Assembly: GCA_022385755.1 (NCBI GenBank)
Contig: MU278353.1
Coordinates: 767,000 to 830,999, forward strand
Reading direction: 5' to 3'
Source of the DNA: Trametopsis cervina
Taxonomy: Eukaryota > Basidiomycota > Agaricomycetes > Polyporales > Irpicaceae
DNA length: 64,000 nt
Of the stretch, positions 10,469 through 22,100 are shown piece after piece (positions within the stretch are counted from its first letter, which is position 1; the number at the start of each line of letters is the position of its first letter). A program made the position numbers and the translations under genes. A model generated the notes under the pieces. It had not been told where the DNA came from and searched no databases. It saw only the letters and a program-made list of their open reading frames with translations.

Positions 10469-12459
10469 ATGTCAAGTGTGCTAATCTTGAAGGTCGTGCT
10501 TCTCCTTTCCAGTCTCCTGTTGTTCAAGTGGTTCGTCGCCAGGAGAGGGCGGTCTGCGTCATATCCTCCAGGGCCAAAGGGCTATCCGCTCATTGGCAAC
10601 CTGCTTGACATGCCAACCGTGTTTCCATGGCTAGACTTTGCCAAATGGCGTGAGACATACGGTCAGTCCTTGTCGCGTTATCAGTCTGTTCTCACACTCA
10701 CCGGTATATTTTCGCAGGGGACATAATCTCCGTAAACGTCCTGGGTCAGCGAATTGTCATCCTCAATTCTGCTAAACAAGCTGCCGATATGCTCGACAAG
10801 AAAAGCAATATCTATTCCGATCGCCCAGTCTTGCAGATGGGTGGTGAACTCGTAGGGTGGAATCTTGCTATGGGAATGTCACCTTACGCAGACCGATTCC
10901 GCGAGTACAGGCGCTTCATGCATCGGTCGATAGGGACTAGGAAGTCCGTGGAGAGCTATCACGACTTGATTGCGGAAGAAACGTCCAAGTTCTTGAGACG
11001 GGTATCCACGGGTAAGGAGGAAATATCGGTGGAGATTCGCAAGTGCGTCTTTCTTACACATTCCGTTGTAGCGCTGTCTTATGTTGGTTTATGCTGACGC
11101 CGACTGGTCATAGGAACATTGGGGCTATCATTCTAAAACTTGCGTATGGGTATACGATTAAGGAAGACTCCGACCCGATAGTGAAGCTTGTCAATGAGGC
11201 GATGGACACCATTTCGACATCTACCACACCTGGCGCCTGGCTCGTTGACTATCTGCCGTTCCTGCGGCATGTGCCCTCATGGTTCCCCGGCGCAGGCTTC
11301 AAGAGGACGGCAGCAGCAATGAACAAGGTCATGCTTTCGATGGCGGATGAGCCGTTCGAGTTCGTGAAGCAGAGGATGGTATGGTTACATTGGTTATATT
11401 TCCAGAAAAGAGCCTCACCGTATGGTTCATAGAGCGAGAACACGAATGTGCCCAACTTCACATCAGAGTTATTGGAAACTGAGACACTTGGGCCGGACAA
11501 TGAGTTCCATATCAAGTGGGCAGCTGCATCTCTCTACGCTGGTGAGCACCCTTCCCGCCATCGTCATTCTAATATTCATAACTCACTCTCGGTGGTTGTA
11601 GGCGGTGCAGATACTGTACGCTCTCTTCTGTGCTTGTGTTCTGTTCTGCAACGCTCACGTCTTCGCCCCCTAGACGGTTGCCGCGTTGCACTATTTCGTT
11701 CTCGCTATGACCCTCTATCCGGATGTACAAAAGCGCGCACAGGCGGAGATAGAGCGCGTTGTAGGCACAGACAGGCTGCCCACACTGGATGATCGCGAAC
11801 ATTTACCGTTCGTGGAGGCTGTCCTCAGAGAAACGATGCGGTGGAGCTCTGGCGTGGCTCTCAGTATGTGTCCACTTTTCCGTAGTATCACGAGGATAAT
11901 CTTAATCGGTCCTATTGTTTTGTAGCTCTCCCCCACAGACTCATGGAAGACGACATCCACAACGGGTATTTCCTCCCATCGGGGACTATCGTCTACGCGA
12001 ACCTCTGGTATGTCTCTCCTTGACTACATGACGTAACGCGATCTCACTTTTTCATCTCCACAAGGTGTATCCTGCACGATCCGGAGAACTATCCCAATCC
12101 ATTCGAGTTCAACCCGGACCGATTCATGGGTGAATCTACTGCCCCGGACCCGTACGATTTCTGCTTCGGATATGGCCGCAGGAGATGTCCAGGCATAGAG
12201 CTCGCGGACGCGATGATGTTCCAGACCAGCGCTTGCCTCCTCGCAACTTTCAATATCGGCAAAGTGGTAGAGAACGGGAAGGTGGTCGAGCCTGTGGTGG
12301 AATACGTCTCGGGTGCTGTCACGTATGTCCGCAATCTTTCTCAAGGCCAACATAGGCGTACTGACGGATTATGTTAGCCATCCGAAACCGTTCAGATGCT
12401 CTATCATGCCGCGCTCGGCGAAAACAGAGGAGCTCCTTCAGGTGGACGACCAAAATTAA
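10469..12459 (+). CDS. Cytochrome P450 monooxygenase
   Basis: Membrane-bound haem monooxygenase. N-terminal anchor (VLILKVVLLLSSLLLFKWFV), then the proline hinge PPGPKGYPLIGNLLDMP. Spliced exons give DIISVNVLGQRIVILNSAKQ, FREYRRFMHRSIG (C-helix region), the I-helix GGADT/TVAALHYF (exon split), ExxR as ETMR in FVEAVLRETMRW, PENYPNPFEFNPDRF, and the haem loop FCFGYGRRRCPGIELA with the thiolate Cys. After the final intron the tail reads HPKPFRCSIMPRSAKTEELL and stops at 12457-12459. Nine or so introns all keep phase. The pattern matches the multigene Agaricomycete P450s annotated as O-methylsterigmatocystin-oxidoreductase-like; that name does not define the substrate. No other biosynthetic genes flank it. 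Confidence 0.93.
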
Positions 12460-13173
12460 CGCGAGTTGCGGGCAAGACTTCTCTCTGGTCCCTGCCGCTG
12501 GAACCTAGCCTAGCTGAAACTTATCCTCAACGATGTCCAAGGGGCCGCTGGTCTATAGAACAAAAGGATCACACACATGTGGTGCTCCACTGCCAGTCCC
12601 ATTGGCCATGGCCCGCGGCGATCAACTCTGGAGCACGGTTCGGTTCACCTAGTTTGCTAGCTATCACGGTCATGGACTGGCCAAAACGCTACACTCATAC
12701 TCCCCACGGAGCTGGCGAATGTAGCGAAGACTTACTATTGGGATACTGTTCAGGAAACTTGTGTTAGTAAGAAATATCTGTTGTACTCTCATTTTGCGTT
12801 GTATATCATACCTTTGCTTGCATTAGAGGATGCCCTAGAGGCGAGTAATCTAGCCCCAAAGATGTCATGGCTCTGCAAGCACGCATCTTGCGATTGTTTG
12901 CTCCTCCGGCCCTGGCCTTGATGTTCCGGCCACACCCAAGGTACGCTACGTTCCGTATTTACCTGGTTGCTCCAGCCAGTCGGCGTCGTATCAATTGTTC
13001 GTGGTTCGAGTACCACGAGCTTTGTTGTTCGCGTGCAGCGAAACATAATTAACCGGTCACAATGCGTGGCCACCGGACGCATCTTCGTTCCTTAGCCATT
13101 CGTACCCGAACCTCAGCGATCTTCTACACAGGCCATGCAACTCGTACCCGACGAGGACAATAGGTCGGAAACA

Positions 13174-13181
13174 TATATAAA
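13174..13181 (+). promoter_or_regulatory. TATA box-like element
   Basis: TATATAAA is followed by about 110 nt of C/A-rich leader lacking ATG, a typical fungal promoter/5'-leader arrangement. The first ATG downstream is at 13291. Confidence 0.4.
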
Positions 13182-13290
13182 CCAGCGCAGGCGAGTCTTC
13201 GGATCCTCGCCCAACCTGCTCACCCACTCGTCGCACCCACTTAGTGTCCCTTCACACAATCACCACACAAACAATCAGCTCTCCTGAGCA

Positions 13291-13359
13291 ATGTTGGCTA
13301 CCTCCTCGATCGACACCAACCTCGCGTCGATACCGATGGCGCCTCATCGCACATGGTAG
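13291..13359 (+). CDS. Putative 22-residue ORF behind a good promoter
   Basis: The first ATG after the TATA-like element opens MLATSSIDTNLAS followed by IPMAPHRTW and a TAG. The stop overlaps a possible donor (gtagca at 13356), so this could be the first exon of a spliced gene whose later exons I cannot identify. No family is recognised. It lacks a CaaX end, so it is not a mating pheromone, and lacks the MSDIN leader of cyclic-peptide precursors. Confidence 0.25.
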   Translation: MLATSSIDTNLASIPMAPHRTW

Positions 13360-14340
13360 CATCTGTAGACCGGAGGTACGCATCGTTACTCAATATCTTA
13401 CCCTACCGGCTGCTGACAATTAGCCTCCTCTAGACACTATAGTCACTCACTACCAGGAATACCGTTGCAGTGTAGCCTGATACCTGGTGCACGCATGGAC
13501 ATAGCGAGGGCTCTAGTCGGACCATTTCAACAGAGCATGCGCCGCCGCTCGATCTGCAGGCATACAGGTCGTGGGCTTTAGGAGACTAAAGCAGATGAGT
13601 CTATACAGCCGCTAATAGGAGATGAAACGGGACATACTAGAGCATGCAACAGCCGTACACGGAAGATAAAAGGCCAGAAAAGAGGATGAAACAGCCATGT
13701 ATTCCCCTCAGCCAGTCCCACATGAGTCATGACTAGCTGAAATCTGCACAGCACTCAGACATTGTCTGGAGGAGGGGGATACATCTGCTGATGGCAGCTT
13801 TCAACAGTTGTTGGGCTTTCCGCTGTAGATTTATTCCCCTCCCTCCAAGAGCATTTTGTCTGGGCTGACTTGCATATTTCTAATTGTTTTATTGCAATTT
13901 ATGTGTAGCTACACAATCCTCGACTATCCATTTCTCTGAGAGAGCTTGTGTGCAAACTTTGAATGTGAGAACTAGTCGCCCTCAATGTTTTATATACAAT
14001 ACACCCCTCCTACACCCTACCTAAGTGACCGAAGTGTGCATATACTGAACTTGTGGTAGCAGGCTGGATATGTCATCGAACTTCAAGTTATTCTACGGTA
14101 TAGACGCGGAGGCGCTGTGCGCTCTCCACAGAGCCGCCACTTCGACGTTCGGAAGCCTTACCGCTCCTGAGATCCACACGGATTTGCCAATACACGCGTC
14201 ATGGTCATCGCGGCACAACCAAGCCGTCGTCAAAGCTTGACCTCAGTATCCATATATAACGCAGTAAACGGGACGACATGGGTGCTCAATTAAATATCGA
14301 GTATTCCCATCTTCATATCCATCCTCAGTAATACACAATC

Positions 14341-15593
14341 ATGGTCACAGAAGTTATCATTCATCAGCCTAGATCGGCTGCCACGACTGTTGTCGCCCCA
14401 GGTATGGGCGCAGGAGTCGATGCGGGCTTCGGCGCTGGAGTAGGTGCTGGAGCAGGTGCAGGCGTCGGTGCGGGGACAGGTGCGGGCGTCGGCGCAGGAA
14501 CGGGCGCGGGAATGGGCGCGGGAGCAGGTGCAGGCATTGGAGCAGGCGTTGTCAATAGCGGAGGTGTTGGTACGTGCATCAGGGACTTTCCGAACGCTCG
14601 AGCAGTCATAGACTCATGATATTACGAACAGGCACAACAGCTGTTGCTCAACCAGGCTTCGTGACTGGTCCAGCCACTGGTGTACAATACCCAACGAACG
14701 TACCTACAGTCGCACCTCAGGCAGGGCTCGGCGTCGCGCAAACACAGCCGGTCGCAGAGACTGCAGCAGTCATCCCGACCAGTGCGCCTGCCCAGATGCC
14801 AACAATACAAGCCCAAGCTCCGATGATGGCAGGTACCGGTGCTGGTGTACCCCAAGTGGCCGTTGCGCAACCTGCTGTAGTCACAACAGGAGGCGCGACT
14901 GTTAACCCCGTCGGCGCCGGAGGCGGGATGTCTGTCACAAGTACAGGAGTGCCTGTGGGAGGTGCTGGTGGCGGAGGGGTGCCTGTCGGAGGTATGGGCG
15001 GAGGTATGAGTGGAGGTATGGGTGGAGGTATGGGTGGCGGAGGTGCTGGAGGTGCATATGGGGCGGGTGCTGGAGCAGGGATGGGTGCAGGCTATGGCGC
15101 AGGGATGGGTGCGGGGATGGGCGCAGGAGGCGCGGGCTATAGTACTGCTGGCCCTGGATACGGCGCAGGAGCTGCTGCTATCCCTAGAGGTGCGGGATAC
15201 GGTGCAGGGACCACCGCTGTCCCCGGTGGAGCCTATGGTGGTACGGCCGGCGCTGGCATGGTTGGAGGAGTCAGACCCTCAGCTAGCCACCGACTAGCTG
15301 GTACGTCTCGTCTCAGACCAGGTTTTTTTGTACATCCCATTTTGAGAAAATGTCTATAGGCGACCTCGAGCAGGTCGGCGGATATGTAGCCGACAGCCAA
15401 GAGATGGTAGATCGCGGGGCTGCTAAACGGGTAAGCTCCATCTTTAGCACTTTGAGAGCCCCATTGATACTGAAGCACGTACGTTGCGTAGGCTGGTATT
15501 CCTGTCCCACCGGCCACCGCACAAGACGTAGCGATGCCCAGAGCTGCTGGCGCAAGGCGGTATGTCCCAGGCGTCGGACCGACCTACTACTAG
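14341..15593 (+). CDS. Glycine-rich low-complexity protein, tandem family member 1
   Basis: Function unknown. Exon 1 encodes a short head (MVTEVIIHQPRSAATTVVAP) and Gly-Ala-Gly-x repeats. After an intron (donor at 14570) comes a Pro/Thr/Gln/Val part and a second Gly/Met-rich block (GGMGGGMSGGMGGGMGGGG). An intron in phase 1 then leads to the only ordered-looking part, GDLEQVGGYVADSQEMVDRG with AAKR, then another intron and the tail AGIPVPPATAQDVAMPRAAG ending VGPTYY. The C-terminal motif with its two flanking introns recurs in the next two genes. No signal peptide or membrane helix is seen. The motif recalls short helical CsbD-like motifs in fungal proteins, but that is only a pattern impression. 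Confidence 0.75.
14401..14562 (+). repeat. Gly-Ala coding minisatellite
   Basis: Imperfect 12-nt units (about ggcgcaggaatg / ggtgcaggcgtc) encode repeated Gly-Ala-Gly-x. Such blocks can change length by slippage. A related Gly/Met-rich block lies at about 14995-15135 in the same gene. Confidence 0.7.
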
Positions 15594-15807
15594 GCTGTAC
15601 GACGCAACGCTTCCATAGCTGCCTCTCTTTCCCGACAATTCGCTTCAGCTTTCGGCACCGCAACAATAGAGCGCCACAAAGCTACGCCCCGCAAACCGCC
15701 CCATCGCACTAGCTGTGAACGTAACCCCCACACATCACTCCACGACGCCAACCCGCGTCATACGCGGTGTTGCACAGCACGAAGCGGGATGGAAGAAAGT
15801 TACGAAT

Positions 15808-15819
15808 CGTATATATATA
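15808..15819 (+). promoter_or_regulatory. TATA-like element upstream of tandem family member 2
   Basis: A TA-alternating run (cgtatatatatattg) lies about 100 nt before the ATG at 15919, in the 325-bp gap between members 1 and 2. Confidence 0.4.
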
Positions 15820-15918
15820 TTGTAACGCTCACCTAATTGTACGGATATAATTCACCTATACCTCCTGATACCTGTACATACCCGAAATCACTTACTCACA
15901 CCCATTCGCACTCACAAG

Positions 15919-16675
15919 ATGATGAGCCCAACAGTCGGCGGTGTTGATCCTGCGTACGTAGTGTATGGTGAGTTCGTCCGTCGAGACGCATCCCGCGCTG
16001 CGCGCCTCATTGTTATGATCGAATTCCAGCAGGACAGCAAGTCCCAACAACTTCCCCTCAATCCACGCAGCCACCCGCGCATGCTGCGAGGATGCAGTCC
16101 GGGATGGGCAACGCTGTAGGCGGACAAGGCAGGATGATGCCCCCGCCTACTATGCCAATGTCCACACAAGGGCCGTCCATGCCCACGAACGGCACAATGA
16201 CGCCAGGACCCGCCGCACCTACGATGATGATGGGTGCAAGCGGGAGTGGAGGCGGCTATGTCCATAGCATGGGGCGTCCGGGAGGCGGAGGACTGGGGCA
16301 GATGCAAATGGCGAACCAAGAAGTCGGTGGTACTGCACAACCACAACTTGGGGCCACAGTTGAGCGAAGAGAGACCGAGGGGGAGAGTGAGGATAGCAGT
16401 AGTGGGAGAGGTCCAAGCGAGGAGGTGCACAGGCCGCCAGGGAGTCAGCGGTTTGCTGGTAAGTAGAACGTTGACTATGACTATGCTGATGAGATTGACT
16501 GAACGGTTGGTGACAGGGCACCTTGAACAACTTGCTGGTTATGTGATTAGAAGTCCAGAGATGATCGAGCGTGGTAAGCAAAGAAAGGTAAGCAGATGGG
16601 GTTTCGACGTCTGCCCACGACAGCAACTGACTATGGTGCCTGTTGCAGACTCGCAAGAATAGTATGGATCAGTGA
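15919..16675 (+). CDS. Met/Gly/Pro-rich protein, tandem family member 2
   Basis: Function unknown. Exon 1 (MMSPTVGGVDPAYVVY) joins in phase 1 to GQQVPTTSPQSTQPPAHAAR. A disordered Met/Pro/Gly part follows (GRMMPPPTMPMSTQGPSMP, TMMMGASGSGGGYVHSMGRP), then an acidic Ser-rich stretch (ETEGESEDSSSGRGPSEE). After a phase-1 intron comes the family motif GHLEQLAGYVIRSPEMIERG plus KQRK, and after another intron the basic tail TRKNSMDQ (stop 16673-16675). The motif is more regular here than in member 1, and the introns sit at the same two places, which supports descent from one ancestor by duplication. Confidence 0.75.
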
Positions 16676-17071
16676 GGGAGGCGGGCGAGAGGCAGTGCCA
16701 GTGTTTAACTCAGTTGCAACATCCATGACGGCGACTTGGATTTCTTGAGAATCAGAAATAATGTCTTGTAACATACTACCTGTACGATATAATCAATAAA
16801 GCAGTATGAGCTGAGATCCTCGAAGTACAGCAGGACAGCACTTACCCTCTAGCCAGAGCTCGACTTTCGCAAATAGACGAGCGTTCATCTTTGCCATACC
16901 AATACGCGCAGTAAGAAGACACAATACGCACCATTTTACAGAGACCGACTCCATGGGCGGCAAAACAGCCGTGTCTGCCCCGCGGAGAGTATCGTCCACC
17001 GGTTCTTGCAGACAAGTGGACCACCACGACCTCTTCCACTCACCTCGAACACCACAACCATCTGCATAACA

Positions 17072-17564
17072 ATGTATCCCGTCCCAATGAACTACCCTGA
17101 TGCGGCCGCGCGCGAAGAACGCGAGCAACGAGAACACTTTCCACAGCGGGATCAGCAAGGATACAGGAATAGCATCGCGCGCCGGGATAAGCGACGTGCT
17201 ACCCATGAGTCCAGGGAACGCGCAAAGGAGGAGGAGAAGGCGACTGAAGAGGTGTGGCCGTCTGCTGGAGAGCAAATGACAGGTATGTCTGTCGACGTTG
17301 CAATTGCAGTTGTAGAGGCTGCGTCCTGACGTCGGTGGCGTGGAGGGACGTTTGAGCAGATTGCGGGACACATTATGCGGAGTCCATCGTTGGTAGAACA
17401 TGGGAAACAACGAAAAGTGAGTAGGAGACGACGTCGAGATGTCCCGGGGAAAGTGCTCACAGGTACGTGTGTCATGGTAGTCGCCGTCTACGCCCACAGA
17501 GCAGCCGAAGGTGAAGAAGCCACTCAAGGAGAAGAAGCGAGGCGGCGAGAAGAACAAAGCCTGA
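17072..17564 (+). CDS. Charged protein, tandem family member 3
   Basis: Function unknown. Exon 1 encodes a highly charged helix-prone part (MYPVPMNYPDAAAREEREQR, RRDKRRATHESRERAKEEEK) with none of the glycine repeats of its neighbours. A phase-1 intron (donor about 17281) leads to the shared motif GTFEQIAGHIMRSPSLVEHG plus KQRK; a second intron leads to a Lys-rich tail (QPKVKKPLKEKKRGGEKNKA, stop 17562-17564) that looks like a nuclear localisation signal. The acceptor for the last exon is the AG directly before CAG CCG. Shortest member, about 120 aa. Confidence 0.7.
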
Positions 17565-17749
17565 GCTGGAGAATAGCGGACAACCATACAGGACCAGTCG
17601 TTTTCTGATATGAAAGGTGTCTGCCGTCGCAGTCACATTCTAACATTATACCTCGTACATCGTCGCCTAAATACATGCAAGCCTGTCAAGTCGTTAGTCA
17701 TACAACAATCACACACCACCTGAAGAGACCACGTACAGCAACGGACTCA

Positions 17750-18898
17750 TCAAAACCCGAATACTCCCTGGACTCTCTCTCTATACACGTCCTGCACGTC
17801 GTCTAACTGCCCTCCGACGTACTTCTGCACAAAGCCCTTCCAACAATCTCCGAGCTGCATATGCTCGCCCTCGCATGTATCGAGTACCACGTCCCCCCGT
17901 TCGTCGATGGTCCGCAGGCCGATGGTGTCGTTCACATACACCGACTGCAAGCGCATAGGAATGATGGTCTTCTCCGCTGAGTCGACGTTTTCCTGCTGTG
18001 GCGCGTACGAGCCGAACCAGCTGCTCTCCTTCGGAACGACGGTCTTATCCTCCGAGAACATTACAAGAACAAGCTTGTTGAGCGACGCGAAGTTACGCGC
18101 GTACGTCTTGTTCACGCCTGAAGGGTATTCGTTGTTGATGTCGGGAAGGAAGTGGTTGCGTTCCAGGTAGAGGGATAGTCGGTCTGGATCTCTGTAGTAT
18201 TGAGCCTGCTGGCGTTCAGCGAATAAGCGCAACACAGGGGCATCATGTGTACGCACCGTAACAACGTTCTTCTGCACCCACTCGGAATATACGCCTCCCC
18301 TCGTTGCTCTCCTCGCGAGCTGACACATGATGTCGAACCGGGCACATGCGGGTAGGTCAGCTATCCCCATATGCTGGGAGCCGAAAGTGATGAGGTTGTG
18401 AACGGGCGGCGAGTTTGTTCGTTCGATGTATGCGCGTAAAAACTGGCCGCCTGCATGACATATCTGGCTATTGAGCTCGATAATTCAAGTCGCGAATCGT
18501 AGTCGTACATACCCTGCGACAAGCCGATCGCGTCAAAGCCACCTTTCAGTTCAGGGATATCCTGAATCTGCGCCGTCGCATTGGCGATCTGCAAGTTCAC
18601 GTCCCCGAACTAAGAGCATGGTTTCGAAATTATGAGCATTCGGTAGAGCGATTCAACGAGGTTGGCTCACAAACGTAGCGCGTCGGTCATCGTCCTGGCT
18701 CTCGGCCAGTCCTACGGAGTGCACGAATATGCCAGGGTACATCTCCCGGATGGCGTCCATAAAGTCAAGTATACCCTCCGAGCCGTAACTGTCCCCGAGA
18801 CCATGCCATATGACCAGAGGGCGTGTGTTCGGTTTCTGGACAGGGGAGGCAACGCTGAAAGACAGCAGGGAGAGGGCTATGATGCTAGTGCACCGCAT
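17750..18898 (-). CDS. PPT1: Palmitoyl-protein thioesterase 1
   Basis: Lysosomal/vacuolar alpha/beta hydrolase that removes S-palmitoyl groups from proteins. Signal peptide (MRCTSIIALSLLSFSVAS), then PLVIWHGLGDSYGSEGILDF (oxyanion region), FFGDVNLQIANATAQIQDIP, the nucleophile elbow GLSQGGQFLRAYIERTN, SPPVHNLITFGSQHMGIADL, WVQKNVV, NHFLPDINNEYP, LVLVMFSEDKTVVPKESSWF (catalytic Asp) and the His region CEGEHMQLGD. Ends at VFGF. Two or more short introns are used (after RATF and inside GLSQG). Length (about 330 aa) and motifs are complete. It is convergent with the tandem gene family. Confidence 0.95.
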
Positions 18899-19076
18899 GG
18901 TGAAAGAGAGCGAGACGCAGGTAGTGACTGCTGGGTGGAATAATCACCGCAGCTGCGCAGGCGCTATGGAGACATCTCTTCCCTGTTTGCCGATCAGAGT
19001 GAGAATGAAGATGATGTCCTTGGACAAGATTCACTTGCGTCTAGAAATACTGTAGAGCCGAAGACTGATTTGCAAC

Positions 19077-19082
19077 AAAAAA
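19077..19082 (-). terminator. RNA polymerase III terminator of tRNA-Glu
   Basis: A run of six T on the minus strand, 11 nt past the tRNA 3' end, fits the usual pol III stop. Confidence 0.8.
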
Positions 19083-19093
19083 TGCAAGCAAAT

Positions 19094-19164
19094 TCCGACA
19101 CGGGGAATTGAACCCCGGGCTATCGCGTGAGAGGCGATAATGTTAGCCACTACACCATATCGGA
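19094..19164 (-). tRNA. tRNA-Glu (anticodon CTC)
   Basis: Read on the minus strand, the acceptor stem TCCGATA pairs with the 3' TGTCGGA. A GTGGCTAACAT D-arm contains the A box. The anticodon stem-loop ATCGC-CTCTCAC-GCGAT gives CTC, which reads GAG. The T-arm has GGTTCAATTCC (B box). No intron. A T6 run follows downstream. Confidence 0.95.
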
Positions 19165-22100
19165 CTTAACGATAGCCCTCTAATATATCTTATATACACA
19201 ATTTACTGCACAACTTGCGCTTCCGTCGAGCCTTTGTGGCGCGTCGGGATCCAAAAGGAGAAAGCGAGTCGGGGCCGTAGGCGCTACGATCGCGCAGTTG
19301 GAACCACAGCGCTCATGCATGCTGGTTCCCATCCAACTCAAAATCTCTACTGATCTCAAGCGAGTTAATTTCCGAGTAAGGACTTCTGAGAGGATCTCTA
19401 CTCGCACTATGCACCTTTTAGTCGCCGGAGTTGCACAGTTGCCGGAGACGCTTCTCCCTCGACAGTGAGAACAAATCACTGCCCTGGCGATGGTATGTAC
19501 ATCAGGTTCCAACTCTTCAGCTGCGGCAGGCGTGGAGATGAGCTATTTTTGCGTTCAATATTCACGTTGAAGACTGACAGCCAGAGAGTATACGATATAT
19601 CTCTTTGAGCAGCTGCAATGCGGAGATAACGTCGTACCGGCGAAAGCTCTGCAGCATTCATTACTGGCGTGCTGGTCCATCCCATTTTATGCACCTTCCC
19701 AGCAGCGACCATTGACCGTCCGTAAACTCGGTTCCATACCTGACAGATTTTCGAGAAAAACCTGCATATTTCGCCGACTTAGGTCAGTCCTGTCCCACTT
19801 GCCGTCGTGCGTCTACTGATATCATTCGTATCGCATGCCGTGACTGTCATACATGTTTTATCTGTGCGTATCTATTCACTCACCAGACGTATCATATTTC
19901 CAGGATGTCCAAGGAGACGTGCGGTACGTTACGATACCAAGGACGACGCTAATCCTTTCCGAGCACAGATGCCTCGCATCTCTACCACAATTCATGAAGA
20001 GGAATCAAAGGCGTGCGCTTTGTCACCGCTCGCACGCTCAGTCTGGAATCTACGTCGGTATGACACTAGCGTAACGCCTCCGCGAAGGGCTACTCTTCTC
20101 CTGTTCTCCTACCATGAATGTGGTGACCAATCAATTCAGACGGATTACGTCCGGCCCATCCAGAGATCTTCCTTGGTCGACGGCGTTATGCCCTGCAAGA
20201 TATATGACCTGCAGCACCCCTCAGAAAGAGTGTCCCCTCGAACCTAACCGCACAGACACACGTTGGCCCAAGCATGCGCCATAGACTTCATAGTCACACG
20301 TGCCACAAATCGCTACCGCTCCTCGTCAGTTATGCAACACCGTGCGAGGATCCCACTTAGCACTACTCCCGCGTCGTATGTAATCCGCATAACAAAGCCT
20401 AATCCTACCGGCAGTACCACCCGGTACTAACCAGCAGACAGCCGCACACTCCCGTAAGGTTACTGTATCCACATCCATTCTGCATTCTCGCCCACCTTCA
20501 GTGCCCACGCGGCCCACACAAGATAGTACGAGCCCATCATATGCACCGCAAGCGTTGCCCATGCGCACAACCGCAGACAGGAAGGTTGTCAAGTCTGATG
20601 GCTGAATCCTGTAAAGAGTGCGGCCTCCTAACTATAGAGTGGTTGTGTGTAGCTTGCATATCAATATCCCCGGATCCTCCTGTCTTGTCAATGGCGGGAC
20701 ATTTCAGATCGCCGGGTAAGCTGTTCATGCGCCTTCCCGCAGTGGATGGACAACGCCGCTACAATGGGTCAATGAACACGAGAGACAGCCAAGTCTGGAG
20801 GTGGCCTCTGTAGATACAATGCAAGGTTCCCGTACTGTATGCATGTAATGTGTGTATGTCAAGGAACCGAAGTTCGAAAGCGCATACTTTGGACCGTCTA
20901 TGTCTATCGGAAACCACAAGACCGCCCAGTTCCCCGATAACTGTGCGAGAAAACTCGAGCACGCGTTCCCGGGTGGGCGTGTGCCAGAGCGTCCGAAACC
21001 CCCGAGTCTGTTCCATCCCCGGGCCCGCGTGAAGAATTTGCAAGAACCCAGATGCCGAAACTCAAGGCCCAGGAGGACGGGGGCGACGCAGACGTAACGT
21101 TAACGAATGTGCAGTGAGAAAATCCCCTCGGCTGGGTCACCGCGAGGTATGTATGATGATGATTAGAAGTCCATAAAGATACCAGGACAAGGGTAAGATA
21201 TTGTATATGTAAGAACGTGAATGAAATATGGATATGCAAATGCGGAGCGTGGGGGGTACGGATGTCGGGAGGTAATGATGATGCTGGTGTGGGTGACGGA
21301 GATAGTGGGTTGTGGTGGGTAAGTGGGAGGGGTAGTGGTGGTGGTGGTGGGGGATCCAATGGAGGACTGAAGAAAGACAAACACCTACGAAGAACATCCG
21401 CGAAAACGCAGTATAAAAAATTCCGCCGAACTAATCCTACTTACTCGAAGAATAAATCAAAAACAGAGAAAGGCCGGGTGCAGTGAGGAGATCCTAGTCG
21501 AAAAGAAAAAGTGCGCCGGCAAACTCTATACCCACCGAGCGGGTCTCCGCCGACGTACGACTCTGGTCGTATCGCAGGCGAAGGCGCTGTCGCCCGGTTG
21601 GCAAAGTCAGGGATGGGCAAACAGCAAGCAGGAAAGCTTTTAGTTCGGCGACTGTCCGGAGGAAAGACACAAGGCTCCATGCGTCGAGGGGATGGGCAAG
21701 GATATAATAGTACAAGGTGAGTGGCTTTGTGTGTTGCCTTTGATTTCGGGTGGTGTACAGTCAGGGTGTTATATGATGGGATGTGAGGATGCGGATGCGA
21801 TGTAGTGTGGCAGGACCGGGAAGTTGCAAATGCGGGAGAACAGTTGGCCGTGATGGGACGTGTTGGTTTTACATGAAAGCGAGGAATGGATGAAATACAG
21901 CTATGTGAGACATTGATGCCGACGATGGAGTGCGCTGGACGTGGTGGCTGGACGTCCCGCATGAACGGCGGAGTCCGCTAGCAGGCCAGTACTAGGCCGG
22001 TGTGGTTACAGTGCAATCACGTCGCGTCGCGCGCATCGAGATGGAGGGGCATCGATCGACCGCTAGCGACGGTAGGTAAGCTGTTGAGTAGAGCCACAAG

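Larger units (their letters stand above)
12460..14340. other. Intergenic; contains a promoter-like block and a very short ORF
   Basis: No gene of normal size is recognised in this 1.9-kb gap. A TATA-like element with a C-rich leader occurs at 13174-13290 and leads into a 22-codon ORF (listed separately). A second TATA-like stretch (catatataac, about 14252) lies close to the first glycine-rich gene. Confidence 0.5.

Noticed and set aside
13291..13359. Mating pheromone precursor or MSDIN-type cyclic peptide precursor
   Set aside because: No CaaX end and no MSDIN-like leader or paired prolines around a core; the similarity is only in small size.
10469..17564. Secondary-metabolite gene cluster around the P450
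   Set aside because: No synthase, transferase or transporter lies next to it; the neighbours are GCN5 and the low-complexity tandem family.
19180..19512. 110-codon Cys-containing frame next to the tRNA (minus strand)
   Set aside because: No motif, no clear promoter or intron structure; not better than chance for this base composition.
20904..21397. Minus-strand polyproline/His-rich open frames
   Set aside because: They are the antisense of a G/T-rich simple repeat; several frames are open at once, which is a composition effect.
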